Assembly: GCF_024609765.1 (NCBI RefSeq)
Contig: NZ_JANFDG010000042.1
Coordinates: 1-32,385, forward strand
DNA: 32,385 nucleotides
Origin: Shinella pollutisoli
GTDB lineage: Bacteria; Pseudomonadota; Alphaproteobacteria; Rhizobiales; Rhizobiaceae
Reading direction: 5' to 3'
Numbering within the stretch: position 1 is the first letter of the stretch; the number at the start of each line of letters is the position of its first letter. Below, piece by piece: positions 24,571 to 32,338 of this stretch. The position numbers and the translations under genes are program-made. The notes beneath the pieces were generated by a model that saw only the letters and a list, made by a program, of their open reading frames with translations, was not told where the DNA came from and ran no database searches.

Positions 24571-26438
24571 TCAGCCTCGCGCGGCCACAGTTGCGGGCCG
24601 GGCGGTGGCTGTTTTTGACGCCCGTCCGCCGGGTGCGGTGGCCTTCGGCACGCGCAGCAGGCGCATGCCGTTGGCGATGACGATCAGCACCGAAAGCTGG
24701 TGGACCAGCATGCCGCCGGCCATATGGACATTGCCGGAGAACACGCCCGCCAGCAGTCCGGCCACCGTCACCAGTGCGATGACGAGGTTCTGGCGCATAT
24801 TGCCCAGCGTTGCGCGCGAGATCGCCATCGCCTCGGGGATCTTGCCGAGATCGTCCTTCAGGAGCGCGATGTCGGCGGTCTCGATGGCGACGTCGCTGCC
24901 GGCCGCGCCCATGGCGATCGAGGTGTCGGCTGCGGCAAGCGCCGGTGCATCGTTGATGCCGTCGCCGACCATGGCGACATGCGCGCCATCCGCCTTCATC
25001 TTCCGGATCAGTTCCAGCTTGTCCTCGGGCATCAGCCCGGCATGGACCTCGTCGATGCCGACCTCGCGGGCGATGGCTTCGGCCGCGCCATGCTGGTCGC
25101 CGGTCAGCATGACCACACGGCCTATGCCGATGTCACGCAGACGGGCGATGGCTTCCGCCGCGCCTTCACGGGCCATGTCGGACATGCCCAGCATCCCGAT
25201 CAACTGCCCGTCACGCGCCACCAGGATCGGCGTCTGGCCATTGGACAGCAGACGGTCCAGGGCGGCTTCGCCCTCCTGGCCCAGCGTAATGCCGAGCGTA
25301 TCCATGAGGCGTCGGTTGCCGGCGGCGATGACGCGGCCGTCGATGCGGGCGCTCAGGCCCATGCCGGCATGTTCCTCCAGCGCCTCGGGCGTGGAAAGCG
25401 GCCCCTGCTTGCGGCCAGCCTCGACGATGGGACGGCCGAGCGGATGGGTCGATCCGGTCTCGGCGGTCGCAGCCAGATGCAGCAACTCGGCCTCGGCAAT
25501 GCCGCCGAGCGCGACGATAGAGGCGAGCTGCGGCTTGCCTTCCGTCAGCGTGCCGGTCTTGTCGAGCGCCAGCGTATCGATGCGGCCTGCACTTTCCAGA
25601 TGCTGACCGCCCTTGATCAGGATGCCGCTGCGCGCCGCCCGGCCGATGCCGGCGACGATGGAGACCGGCGTCGAGATGACCAGCGCGCCGGGGCAACCGA
25701 CGACCAGCAGCGTCAGCGCCAGGCGGATGTCCTGCGTCACCGCGAAGGCGGCGACCGCGAGCCCGATGATCGACGGCGTATATACCATTGCGCAAAGCGC
25801 TCGATCATACGCTGGCTCGGGGCCTTTTCCTCCTGCGCTTCCTCGACGCGCTGAATGATGCGGGCAAGGGTGGTGTCGGCGCCGACATTGGTGGCGCGGA
25901 TGCGCAGCAACCCGTTCTCGGCGATCGTTCCTGCATGAACGTGGCTACCAGGCGCTTTCTCGGCCGGCATCGGCTCACCGGTAATCGCCGCCTCGCTGAC
26001 GGCGGCGGTGCCTTCGGTCACCTCACCATCCACCGGGATGCGTTGACCGGCCCTGACCAGCACGGTCTCGCCAAGCTGGACCATATGCGCCGGCACCTCG
26101 ACGGGATCGCCGTCGCGCAGCACGGTCGCGGTGGCGGGCGCGGCATCGAGCAATGCCTTCAGCGCGCCACGGGTCTGCCCCATGGTGCGCGCCTCCAGCC
26201 AGCCACCGAAAATGAAGAGGAAAGTGACGGCCGCCGACTCCCAGACCTCGCCGATAAACAACGCGCCGACCGCCGCGACGGTGACGAGCAGTTCGATGCT
26301 GAAATGTTTTACGAGCAGCGAACGCCAGGCGCGGATGGCGATGTCGGAGCCGGCAAGAAAAGCTGCCGCGACCATCAGCGCCGTCCATGCCTCGATCATG
26401 CCAAAACCGTAGCGTGCCAGAAGGCCAGCCGCGATCAA
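24571..26438 (-). pseudogene. Heavy-metal P-type ATPase with CPG motif, frameshifted
   Basis: Two minus-strand frames together encode one P1B-like ATPase. The first (26438 to about 25785) has LFIGEVWESAAVTFLFIFGG, the actuator motif AAITGEPMP (TGEP instead of TGES) and ends at RFAQWY. The second (from about 25778) continues [48 protein letters not shown] and GDGINDAPAL. The break is a TA dinucleotide run of three units at 25779-25784; two units would restore the frame. The membrane motif is CPG rather than CPC or SPC. The N-terminus begins abruptly next to an inverted-repeat relic, so a 5' truncation is also likely. Confidence 0.85.
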
Positions 26439-26465
26439 CCCGCCGCTGCCTGTTGAATATCGCCG

Positions 26466-26585
26466 GGATTTGACCCGGTTTGTTGGTTTATCCTAACCCA
26501 TGCGTAGCTAAAAAATTCCCTTTAATGCCAATTCTTTGCGTCGCTTCAGCAGGGGCAAGGCTACATGAAAAACCGGGTCTAATCC
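26466..26585. mobile_element. 120-bp relic bounded by 18-bp imperfect inverted repeats
   Basis: The left end GGATTTGACCCGGTTTGT (26466-26483) and the reverse complement of the right end, GGATTAGACCCGGTTTTT, match at 16 of 18 positions. The 120-bp unit contains no gene. It lies exactly between the broken 5' end of the ATPase pseudogene and the broken 5' end of the ABC substrate-binding gene. It looks like the two fused ends of an internally deleted insertion sequence, or a MITE; the family is not assigned. Confidence 0.55.
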
Positions 26586-27123
26586 GACCGATACTCAACA
26601 CAATAGCCGCTTCGACGTCGCCGCCGCCGCGATCGGCACGACGGACAAGCGCAAGGAGACGGTCGACTTCTCTGACGGCTATCTCGCCGGCTTCCTTACA
26701 GTGCTGACAGCGGATGCCGGCATCACCGATGCGGACGGCCTCAAGGGCAAGCGCCTTGGCGTCGTGCAAGGCACCTTGCAGGAAATCTATGCCGAAAAGA
26801 ATTTCACGGGGGCCGATCTGGTAAAATTCCCGGATAACAACTCTGCCGTCTCCGCGCTCAACAACGGAACGGTCGATGCGCATTTCCTCGACTACGAGGC
26901 GGCAAAGGACTACTCGGCGCGCTATCCCAAACTGAAGGTCGCCGTCAACATCCCGAGCTTCGACGCGCCGGCCGGCTTTGTCGTCCGCAAGGGCAATGAC
27001 GCCCTGCGCGAGGCGCTGAACAAAGCTCTCCAGGCCGCCATGCAGGACGGCACCTGGAAGACCCTGCACGAAAAGTGGTTCCCCGGAACGCCGATGCCGG
27101 ATTCCTATCTTCCCAAGCAGTGA
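26586..27123 (+). pseudogene. Amino-acid ABC transporter substrate-binding protein, 5' truncated
   Basis: From about 26608 the frame reads [57 protein letters not shown] and ends [20 protein letters not shown], the C-terminal two-thirds of a family 3 periplasmic amino-acid binding protein. The signal peptide and the first lobe (about 90 residues) are missing. A GTG at 26701 could serve as a start, but the similarity begins well before it. It precedes the permease gene with a terminator-like hairpin between them, as in intact operons. Confidence 0.85.
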
Positions 27124-27133
27124 TGCCGCCTTG

Positions 27134-27168
27134 CCGGTCCGGCCTCTCCGGTCGGACCGGTCTTTTTT
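27134..27168 (+). terminator. Intrinsic terminator/attenuator between binding protein and permease genes
   Basis: CCGGTCCG (27134-27141) pairs with CGGACCGG (27153-27160), followed directly by TCTTTTTT. It starts 10 bp after the binding-protein stop. Partial terminators here are common in ABC operons and keep the binding protein in excess over the membrane parts. Confidence 0.85.
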
Positions 27169-27183
27169 CCAAGGGACCTCCTG

Positions 27184-28143
27184 ATGAACTGGCTTGAAAA
27201 CCTGCGCCGCAGCTTCCTTGACTGGAACGCCATGGCCGAAGTGCTGCCGACCATGATCACAGTCGGCCTGAAGAACACGCTTATCCTTGCGGCGGCCTCG
27301 ACTGTGCTGGGCGTCGTCATCGGCATGGTGCTCGCCATCATGGGCATTTCCCGATCGCCCTGGCTGCGCATCCCCGCACGCCTCTACACGGATATCTTTC
27401 GCGGCCTGCCGGCCATCGTCACCATCCTGCTGATCGGCCAGGGATTCGCCCGCATCGGCCGCGAACTGTTCGGCCCGTCGCCCTATCCGCTCGGCATCCT
27501 GGCGCTCAGCCTGATCGCTGGCGCTTATATCGGCGAGATCTTTCGCTCGGGCATTCAAAGCGTCGACCGTGGTCAGATGGAAGCCTGTCGAGCGCTCTCG
27601 ATGAGCTATGGCCAAGGCATGCGGCTCATCGTCGTGCCGCAGGGCGTGAGCCGCGTACTGCCGGCCCTCGTCAATCAGTTCATCGGTAATGTCAAGGATT
27701 CGAGCCTCGTCTATTTCCTCGGCCTGCTTGCCTCCGAGCGCGAGATTTTCCGTGTGGGACAGGATCAGGCCGTCGTCACCGGCAACCTTTCGCCGCTGCT
27801 TTTGGCGGGCATCTTCTATCTCGTCGTCACCGTGCCGCTCACCCATGTCGTCAACGCCATCGACAATCGCCTGCGCATCGGCAAGCAGCGCCCGGCGATC
27901 ATCACCAGCGGGCTGGAGGAGGTCAGCGAACTGGACGGCGCCAGCCGTGCGTCCGGGGCTGTCTTCAAGGGCGGCAGCCTCGATGTGCGCAATCTCGGCA
28001 TGGCCTATGGCGAACTCGACGTGCTCAAAGGCGTCAACCTTTCGGTGAAGCCGGGCAGCGTCACCTGCATCATCGGTCCGTCCGGCTCCGGCAAGAGTAC
28101 GCGGCGTTATCGCGCGCGCCTTGCACCCTCAAGCCGGAGCTGA
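27184..28143 (+). pseudogene. Amino-acid ABC permease/ATPase fusion, truncated after Walker A
   Basis: The first 235 residues or so form a HisM/GlnP-type permease (NTLILAAASTVLGVVIGMVL, the EAA-like loop QMEACRALSMSYGQGMRLIV). A linker leads to an ABC ATPase beginning LDVRNLGMAYGELDVLKGVN and reaching Walker A GPSGSGKST. Natural permease-ATPase fusions of this kind exist in rhizobia. After GKST the frame runs into reverse-strand flagellin DNA (RRYRARLAPSSRS) and stops, so signature, Walker B and the rest are lost. AAGGGACC precedes the ATG. The protein cannot hydrolyse ATP. Confidence 0.88.
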
Positions 28144-28234
28144 CATGCGCCTGCGTGGTGGCGAGGCTGGAGTCCAGAGAACGCAATGTCTGGAGCGCCG
28201 CCATGGCGGCGGCATTGGTCAGGATGCTCGTCAT
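28097..28234 (-). pseudogene. Flagellin N-terminal fragment
   Basis: On the minus strand, from the ATG at 28234, the frame reads MTSILTNAAAMAALQTLRSL, then DSSLATTQAHVSSGLRVQGA and RDNAAY. This is the conserved N-terminal D0 segment of rhizobial flagellins. It breaks off after about 46 residues where the truncated ABC transporter begins in the opposite direction. Only the beginning of the gene and possibly its leader (28235-28380) remain. Confidence 0.88.
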
Positions 28235-28534
28235 CGTGCGATACCGATATGAATGTTCGAAACAGGGATCGTCATGATGCCGAAGTGGCGAACTGCCTGG
28301 CCGTGACTATCGTTCACGAAAGGTTAGCGAGGCAGGCGACGCTCTAGGGTAGAAGTACCCGGCGGGCAAAGGAAAGCTGACTTCCGATAATGAATGTTAT
28401 CGGAAGCCAGATTGAGGTCGGGGCATCATTCTCTTTCGAACTTGAGGGCGTTTAACTACAACAAGGCATGACGGGCTCACGCCGGGCCGCCGTTCGCGCA
28501 AGCCTTCGCCTAGTGATCATGCACGCGAGATGCT
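28235..28534. other. Non-coding region with the flagellin leader and a recombination-site-like palindrome
   Basis: This 300-bp stretch holds no gene. The first part is presumably the former flagellin leader and promoter. At 28380-28407 lies the dif/lox-like palindrome listed separately. I see no convincing sigma-28-type promoter. Confidence 0.4.
28380..28407. other. dif/loxP-like 28-bp recombination site candidate
   Basis: Perfect 10-bp arms CTTCCGATAA (28381-28390) and TTATCGGAAG (28397-28406) flank a TGAATG centre. The 11-6-11 layout with ATAA and TTAT at the inner ends is that of XerC/XerD dif sites, and the core also resembles the loxP core (CTTCGTATA-ATGTATGC-TATACGAAG). No T-run follows on either strand, so it is not a terminator. 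The role as a tyrosine-recombinase site is inferred. Confidence 0.5.
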
Positions 28535-28834
28535 TCAATCGAACTCGTTCCGGACATCCCAACCGAACTCCTGAAATCCCCGCTGGTGTAGTCGCCGAGT
28601 GTCGGCGATGGCTGACCGACGATAATCGGAAATCACTCGGTTCAGCCTGCTTTTCGTGTCCTGGCTTCTCAACGCGACGGCATTCGATGTTCTGCTTTCG
28701 GGTGATCGGATCGCAAGCGCAACGTCGAGGCCACGGAGGTATGTCAGGGCCGTCTGGCGCTGTTTTTCGTCGGTGATGTTCGGGAGATGCGCTTCGATCG
28801 CCTCGTGAAGAATGTGAAGAATGGCAGACTCCAT
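28535..28834 (-). CDS. Hypothetical 99-residue protein
   Basis: Not recognised. The N-terminal half MESAILHILHEAIEAHLPNI, then DEKQRQTALTYLRGLDVALA is predicted helical; the C-terminal half is basic and arginine-rich. AGAGAGGA stands 6 nt before the ATG at 28834, a good ribosome binding site that decides this start over an upstream one at 28933. No signal peptide or membrane segment. The neighbours give no clue to function. Confidence 0.6.
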   Translation of the reverse strand: MESAILHILHEAIEAHLPNITDEKQRQTALTYLRGLDVALAIRSPESRTSNAVALRSQDTKSRLNRVISDYRRSAIADTRRLHQRGFQEFGWDVRNEFD

Positions 28835-29217
28835 CGATGTCCTCTCTTTTTCGACCGCACGGGTTCCAGCGGACAGGGAAATTGTGCGGCAACCGGCGGA
28901 AGGCTGCAAATAGCCGGCAGATGATTTCCCCATGTGCCGTCTTGTTCATGCGAATTTGCCACTCGCACACATGCATCAAGCTGAGCCGCCAGGCCTTCCA
29001 ATTATTGTCTATGGATCGCACCCAGTATCGGGTCGAAAGCAAGAAGAGTATGGTAGCAATCAGCCCACCTAAGCGTCCTGATCAGCATCTGAAGCCCCGT
29101 CCTTCAAGGTGAGGAGAGTTCACGTACTCTCCATGACTCGGCTGGCCTCTGCCTCATCTTTTTGTTGCTTGCGTGGTCGTCGACCACGATCTCCTCACCA
29201 TAACGGAGAGGAGCATC
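28835..29217. promoter_or_regulatory. 383-bp divergent intergenic region with two palindromes
   Basis: No gene is supported here. Close to the plus-strand gene lie two perfect dyads: GGAGAGT/ACTCTCC (29113-29132, 6-bp centre) and CGTGGTCG/CGACCACG (29172-29188, 1-bp centre). They may be operators for the gene at 29218. The rest shows no repeat or RNA-like structure that I can support. Confidence 0.5.
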
Positions 29218-29778
29218 ATGCGTAGATTTGCTGCCGCGCTAGCCCGGGTAATAGCCCAAATGGGCAAGGATTTCTGGAACTCGCTGCCGACCATCGGCAG
29301 GGCCGTCGACGACGTTATAAGTTGGCCGTTCCGCGTCTTGTTCGGCGGAGGATCGCCGCTGCCGCACTACGAGCCGGAGATCGCCAGATCCGATGTCGTC
29401 GAAACCTTCAAGCAGGCCCGCGAGGCGGCCGCCGCCCACTCGTTGGATGCGTCCGGGATCGAGACCGTCAGGAAGTACTGCAACGCGAGAAAGGACGACC
29501 GCGCCGACATGGACATCAGTGCTGTTCCCCCGCAGGCGCGTCTGCTTCTCATGACGATGTCGGACGACGAACTGTATGCACTCGGCCGCGCAGGCCCGGG
29601 ACAAATCAAGAAGTTCCTCGACGGGAAACAGCATGAGATCAACGGCGTGCCGGTCGTCGGCGTTCATAAGCCCATTCCCGCAAACGACCGGCCGCCGCGC
29701 CCGGCGTTCAACCATCGCCGCTGGAGGCATCAGGCGCTTCTGTTGCGCGACGTCGAGGATCGATACAAAATCGGATGA
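29218..29778 (+). CDS. Hypothetical 186-residue protein
   Basis: Not recognised. It starts MRRFAAALARVIAQMGKDFW, an amphipathic basic helix rather than a cleavable signal peptide. A central segment MSDDELYALGRAGPGQIKKF looks like a small helical fold, and the C-terminus is rich in Arg and His. GGAGAGGAG lies just before the ATG at 29218; an earlier GTG at 29173 falls within the 29172-29188 palindrome and is less likely. It ends 33 bp before a convergent gene. Two dyads upstream suggest specific regulation. Confidence 0.65.
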   Translation: MRRFAAALARVIAQMGKDFWNSLPTIGRAVDDVISWPFRVLFGGGSPLPHYEPEIARSDVVETFKQAREAAAAHSLDASGIETVRKYCNARKDDRADMDISAVPPQARLLLMTMSDDELYALGRAGPGQIKKFLDGKQHEINGVPVVGVHKPIPANDRPPRPAFNHRRWRHQALLLRDVEDRYKIG

Positions 29779-29811
29779 AAGATAGAAAGCCCGCCATTGA
29801 GGTGCGCTTCG

Positions 29812-30363
29812 TCATTCCGGGGCTTCGTCACCGGGACCGGCTGGCACTTCGGGAACGCGGTCGAGAATTGCCCAGGCTTTCGCCACGACCTCATCAATGC
29901 CGACCTTCTGCCTCCGATCTAACTGTGCGTGGCCCTCGGCGACATCTTCTGCTTCAGGCAGCTCCGCCTTCGCTTGTTTGTTCTCGCGGAAGAGTGAAGC
30001 GAATGTATTGGCCTGTTTCCTGACTTCATCTTCGGGCGGCTGAGGCATCCGGAGACCAGCATCGCCGAGTGCGACGAGCAGGTCGGCGGAATCGCGGAGG
30101 CCGAGTTTTACGCATGCGACACGGGCGGAGATAATCCCCGCCGAGTACTGCTCGAGGACTTCGCGATTGCTGAAATCTCCGGAAGCGATGATCGCATCCA
30201 TGTCGGCAATCACTTCGTCGGCGTCTTCGACTTCACCAGCCTTGACCTGTTCAATTCCACGGATCGCCGTCAGGAAACGCTGGTGGTTGTGTGGCTCCTC
30301 GTAAGCGAGGTCCCCGAAATACTGCCTGATCAGCGTCCATTCTTCATTCGTTTCCTGGCTCAA
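29812..30363 (-). CDS. Hypothetical 183-residue helical protein
   Basis: Not recognised. The sequence is acidic and predicted helical throughout (RQYFGDLAYEEPHNHQRFLT, DADEVIADMDAIIASGDFSN), without signal peptide or membrane segments. The likely start is TTG at 30363, overlapping the stop of the upstream gene as TTGA, so the two are translationally coupled. A longer reading to 30414 would run across the neighbour in another frame. The pair probably works together. Confidence 0.6.
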   Translation of the reverse strand: MSQETNEEWTLIRQYFGDLAYEEPHNHQRFLTAIRGIEQVKAGEVEDADEVIADMDAIIASGDFSNREVLEQYSAGIISARVACVKLGLRDSADLLVALGDAGLRMPQPPEDEVRKQANTFASLFRENKQAKAELPEAEDVAEGHAQLDRRQKVGIDEVVAKAWAILDRVPEVPAGPGDEAPE

Positions 30364-30674
30364 GCGCGCACCCGAGCGGCCAGCATGTCGACGGCTTCCT
30401 GACGCTGGCGGCATGCCCGGCGCAGGCTTGCGACCTCGGCCTCGAGTTCTGCGACCATCGCGACGGCAGTGCGAGCGAGGTCTTCCATGTCGGAGGCGTG
30501 AGCCTTGGCTGCCCCGAGCGCGTCATAGTAGGCGCGCTCGCGACGGGCCTCGGCGGCGGCATCGATTGCTGCGCCGACAGCTGAGGCGAAACCGACGGCG
30601 CCAGCGGCGATCATTGCCATACCAGCGGCATTGCCCATGACCGCACTGTATGCCGGGTTCCCAAAGTTTGCCAT
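30360..30674 (-). CDS. Hypothetical 104-residue protein: membrane segment plus coiled coil
   Basis: Not recognised. Residues 12-38 form a small-residue-rich hydrophobic stretch (AGMAMIAAGAVGFASAVGAA) with several G/AxxxG/A packing motifs, followed by a charged helix (residues 40-100) with heptad-like spacing. GGAGG stands 5 nt before the ATG at 30674, an excellent ribosome binding site. The layout suggests a small membrane-anchored oligomer with its coiled coil in the cytoplasm. It is coupled to the gene at 29812-30363. Confidence 0.7.
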   Translation of the reverse strand: MANFGNPAYSAVMGNAAGMAMIAAGAVGFASAVGAAIDAAAEARRERAYYDALGAAKAHASDMEDLARTAVAMVAELEAEVASLRRACRQRQEAVDMLAARVRA

Positions 30675-30866
30675 AGTGACCTCCGTCAACAAAGTTGTTG
30701 ATGTGTCGTATGACGCGGAATGGTTGTGATTTCAACCAGGAAAACCGGATATAGCGATCGGAATGTTAACCTGGCGGTCCTGATGCAGCATTCGAAATTC
30801 GCAGAGCATCGGCGGCAGAAAATCACCTGTAATCGGTGGGATCGTCACCGCAGCGCTGGTGCATGA

Positions 30867-31121
30867 CTAGACACGCTCGTATTTCGGTTTCCAGCCGCGC
30901 GTGAAGCCCTGCGACATGATCCTAGACGCGGTGTAGAGCTGATCCCGTAGGAAGTCGGCATCGAGGAGCAGCTCCCCCATTGCCACCTTCGCGTCGCCGC
31001 CGTAAGCCTCGAGAACTGCCTCGGCAAGATCGACCTCAGGCTCGTCGAAACCGGGTGCGGGAAATACGACTCGAAGGAGAGCTGGAAAACCATGGGCAAC
31101 CTCGCCGGTTAAGAATTGCAT
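30867..31121 (-). CDS. Hypothetical 84-residue protein
   Basis: Not recognised by name, though the C-terminal DADFLRDQLYTASRIMSQGF then TRGWKPKYERV has the feel of a conserved rhizobial hypothetical protein. There is no membrane segment. The ATG at 31121 lies within a perfect hairpin (CATCCG/CGGATG, 31119-31136), which may limit translation. A longer reading to 31313 has no support. It stands alone between two other unknown genes. Confidence 0.6.
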   Translation of the reverse strand: MQFLTGEVAHGFPALLRVVFPAPGFDEPEVDLAEAVLEAYGGDAKVAMGELLLDADFLRDQLYTASRIMSQGFTRGWKPKYERV

Positions 31122-31322
31122 CCGCAACAACGGATGTGTTCCTGTTTTGTTCAAGTTTGCGGATGAGTCAAGTCGCTTATGCGAATTAAGCGGACGATAA
31201 GAAGTTTGATCATGGGGCCGACAGGCCGGCAAAGAAAACTCTGGGAGTCTGAAAAAGGTCTCTACGATGAATGCCGCGCGGACACCGTCGTCATCGATTG
31301 CGGTAAATCTCAAATCGGAAGA

Positions 31323-32093
31323 TCAAGCATGTTTGCCAGGCTGCTTCCGTGTCAACGCTTTTTCGAACCAGGACGGTACGGGCGTATTATCTCCCGCTAT
31401 CGTTCTTGCAGGAACGTATTGCCAGAAACTTCGAAATGCTTCGTGGAATACAGACAGAGCATCCTCGGAAACCTCGAGTTGATCGTAGCGAACATGGTCC
31501 CACCCGAACGACCCCGGATCCCCAAGGCTGCGGAGATATTGAGGGTATCTCTCCTTCAACTGATTGAGGGAGGTTCCATGGCCATGCTTATACACGTTAA
31601 CAATGAGACGGCACGAATCAATGACTTCATGGAATGGCTGCCCTTTGATATCCCATCCCCACCAATCCAGCATTTCGAGCAGCGTGCCGATATCCTGCTT
31701 CCATAGGTCAGGCCGCAGCTTGTCCCGGCTGAAATTATGCCCCAGCTCCCGATCGAGCCAGTCTCGGAGCTGTTTGTCCCATTCGTGATACATTCCAGCC
31801 GCTATGCTAAGGATCATCTGCTTTCGTAGGTCGTCCAGGAGACCGTAGTGGGCGATGCCGTCTTCCCATGCGGCTTCTGCCGATGACGCAGGATCGTCTG
31901 TGTCCGGATCAAACCACTGCCCACGCCTCTCGTACGATTCCTCGGCGTAACGTTCTGCCTCGGCCTCGATATCCCTGAACTGGTCGAGAATGCGTTTCTT
32001 CGCTTGCGAGTGATAGAAGTCGATACGTTCGATGAGTTGAGCGCGCCCTTCGTTCCACAGGTTGAGGATTACGAATTCGCCTTCGCTCAACAT
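31323..32093 (-). CDS. Hypothetical 256-residue protein, HEPN-like motif
   Basis: Not firmly recognised. The protein is soluble and helical, with a Trp-rich middle (DWWGWDIKGQPF, residues 143-154) and the motif CRLIVNVYKHGHG (residues 161-173). An Arg...Asn...Lys-His-Gly arrangement at the end of a helix recalls HEPN-domain proteins, many of which are RNases in toxin or phage-defence systems. The spacing Arg162 to His170 is longer than the common Rx4-6H. The ATG at 32093 has AGGTA upstream. It follows a truncated gene by 8 bp, so the two formed an operon. Confidence 0.7.
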   Translation of the reverse strand: MLSEGEFVILNLWNEGRAQLIERIDFYHSQAKKRILDQFRDIEAEAERYAEESYERRGQWFDPDTDDPASSAEAAWEDGIAHYGLLDDLRKQMILSIAAGMYHEWDKQLRDWLDRELGHNFSRDKLRPDLWKQDIGTLLEMLDWWGWDIKGQPFHEVIDSCRLIVNVYKHGHGTSLNQLKERYPQYLRSLGDPGSFGWDHVRYDQLEVSEDALSVFHEAFRSFWQYVPARTIAGDNTPVPSWFEKALTRKQPGKHA

Positions 32094-32101
32094 TATCGTA
32101 C

Positions 32102-32338
32102 CTACTTGTTCTTGCCTTTGCCGCCTTCGTTCCATCTGCGGTGTCTCTGTTTGAACCAACTCAGGTCTGGCACCTCTTGCGGACGCGACGGAGCTGTCTC
32201 CTGCTTGGGCAACACATACTCGGCGCTACCCGCCTTACCGCAGATGGCCTTCAAGCGACCAAGGAATAGCGATACGTCGCCGAAGTAGTTCGGAAAGGCC
32301 GAGACGATGGATGCAGCCTCCTTAGGTCCTGTTGACAA
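32102..32338 (-). pseudogene. C-terminal part of a gene cut by the right terminal repeat
   Basis: The minus-strand frame reads KEAASIVSAFPNYFGDVSLF, LGRLKAICGKAGSAEYVLP and a basic tail RHRRWNEGGKGKNK. The frame runs into the terminal repeat at 32322, where a TTG could serve as a start, but the genuine 5' end was probably lost when the IS inserted. It ends 8 bp before the HEPN-like gene and was probably its operon partner. The family is not recognised. Confidence 0.55.

Noticed and set aside
26488-27846. 452-codon minus-strand frame opposite the ABC genes
   Set aside because: Asp/Arg/His-rich translation with no fold; the plus strand holds clear ABC transporter sequence.
28381-28406. Palindrome read as a transcription terminator
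   Set aside because: No T-run on either strand and no gene ends close by; the arrangement fits a recombinase site better.
31179-31706. 175-codon plus-strand frame opposite the HEPN-like gene
   Set aside because: Its 3' part is a shadow of the minus-strand gene and it has no good ribosome binding site.
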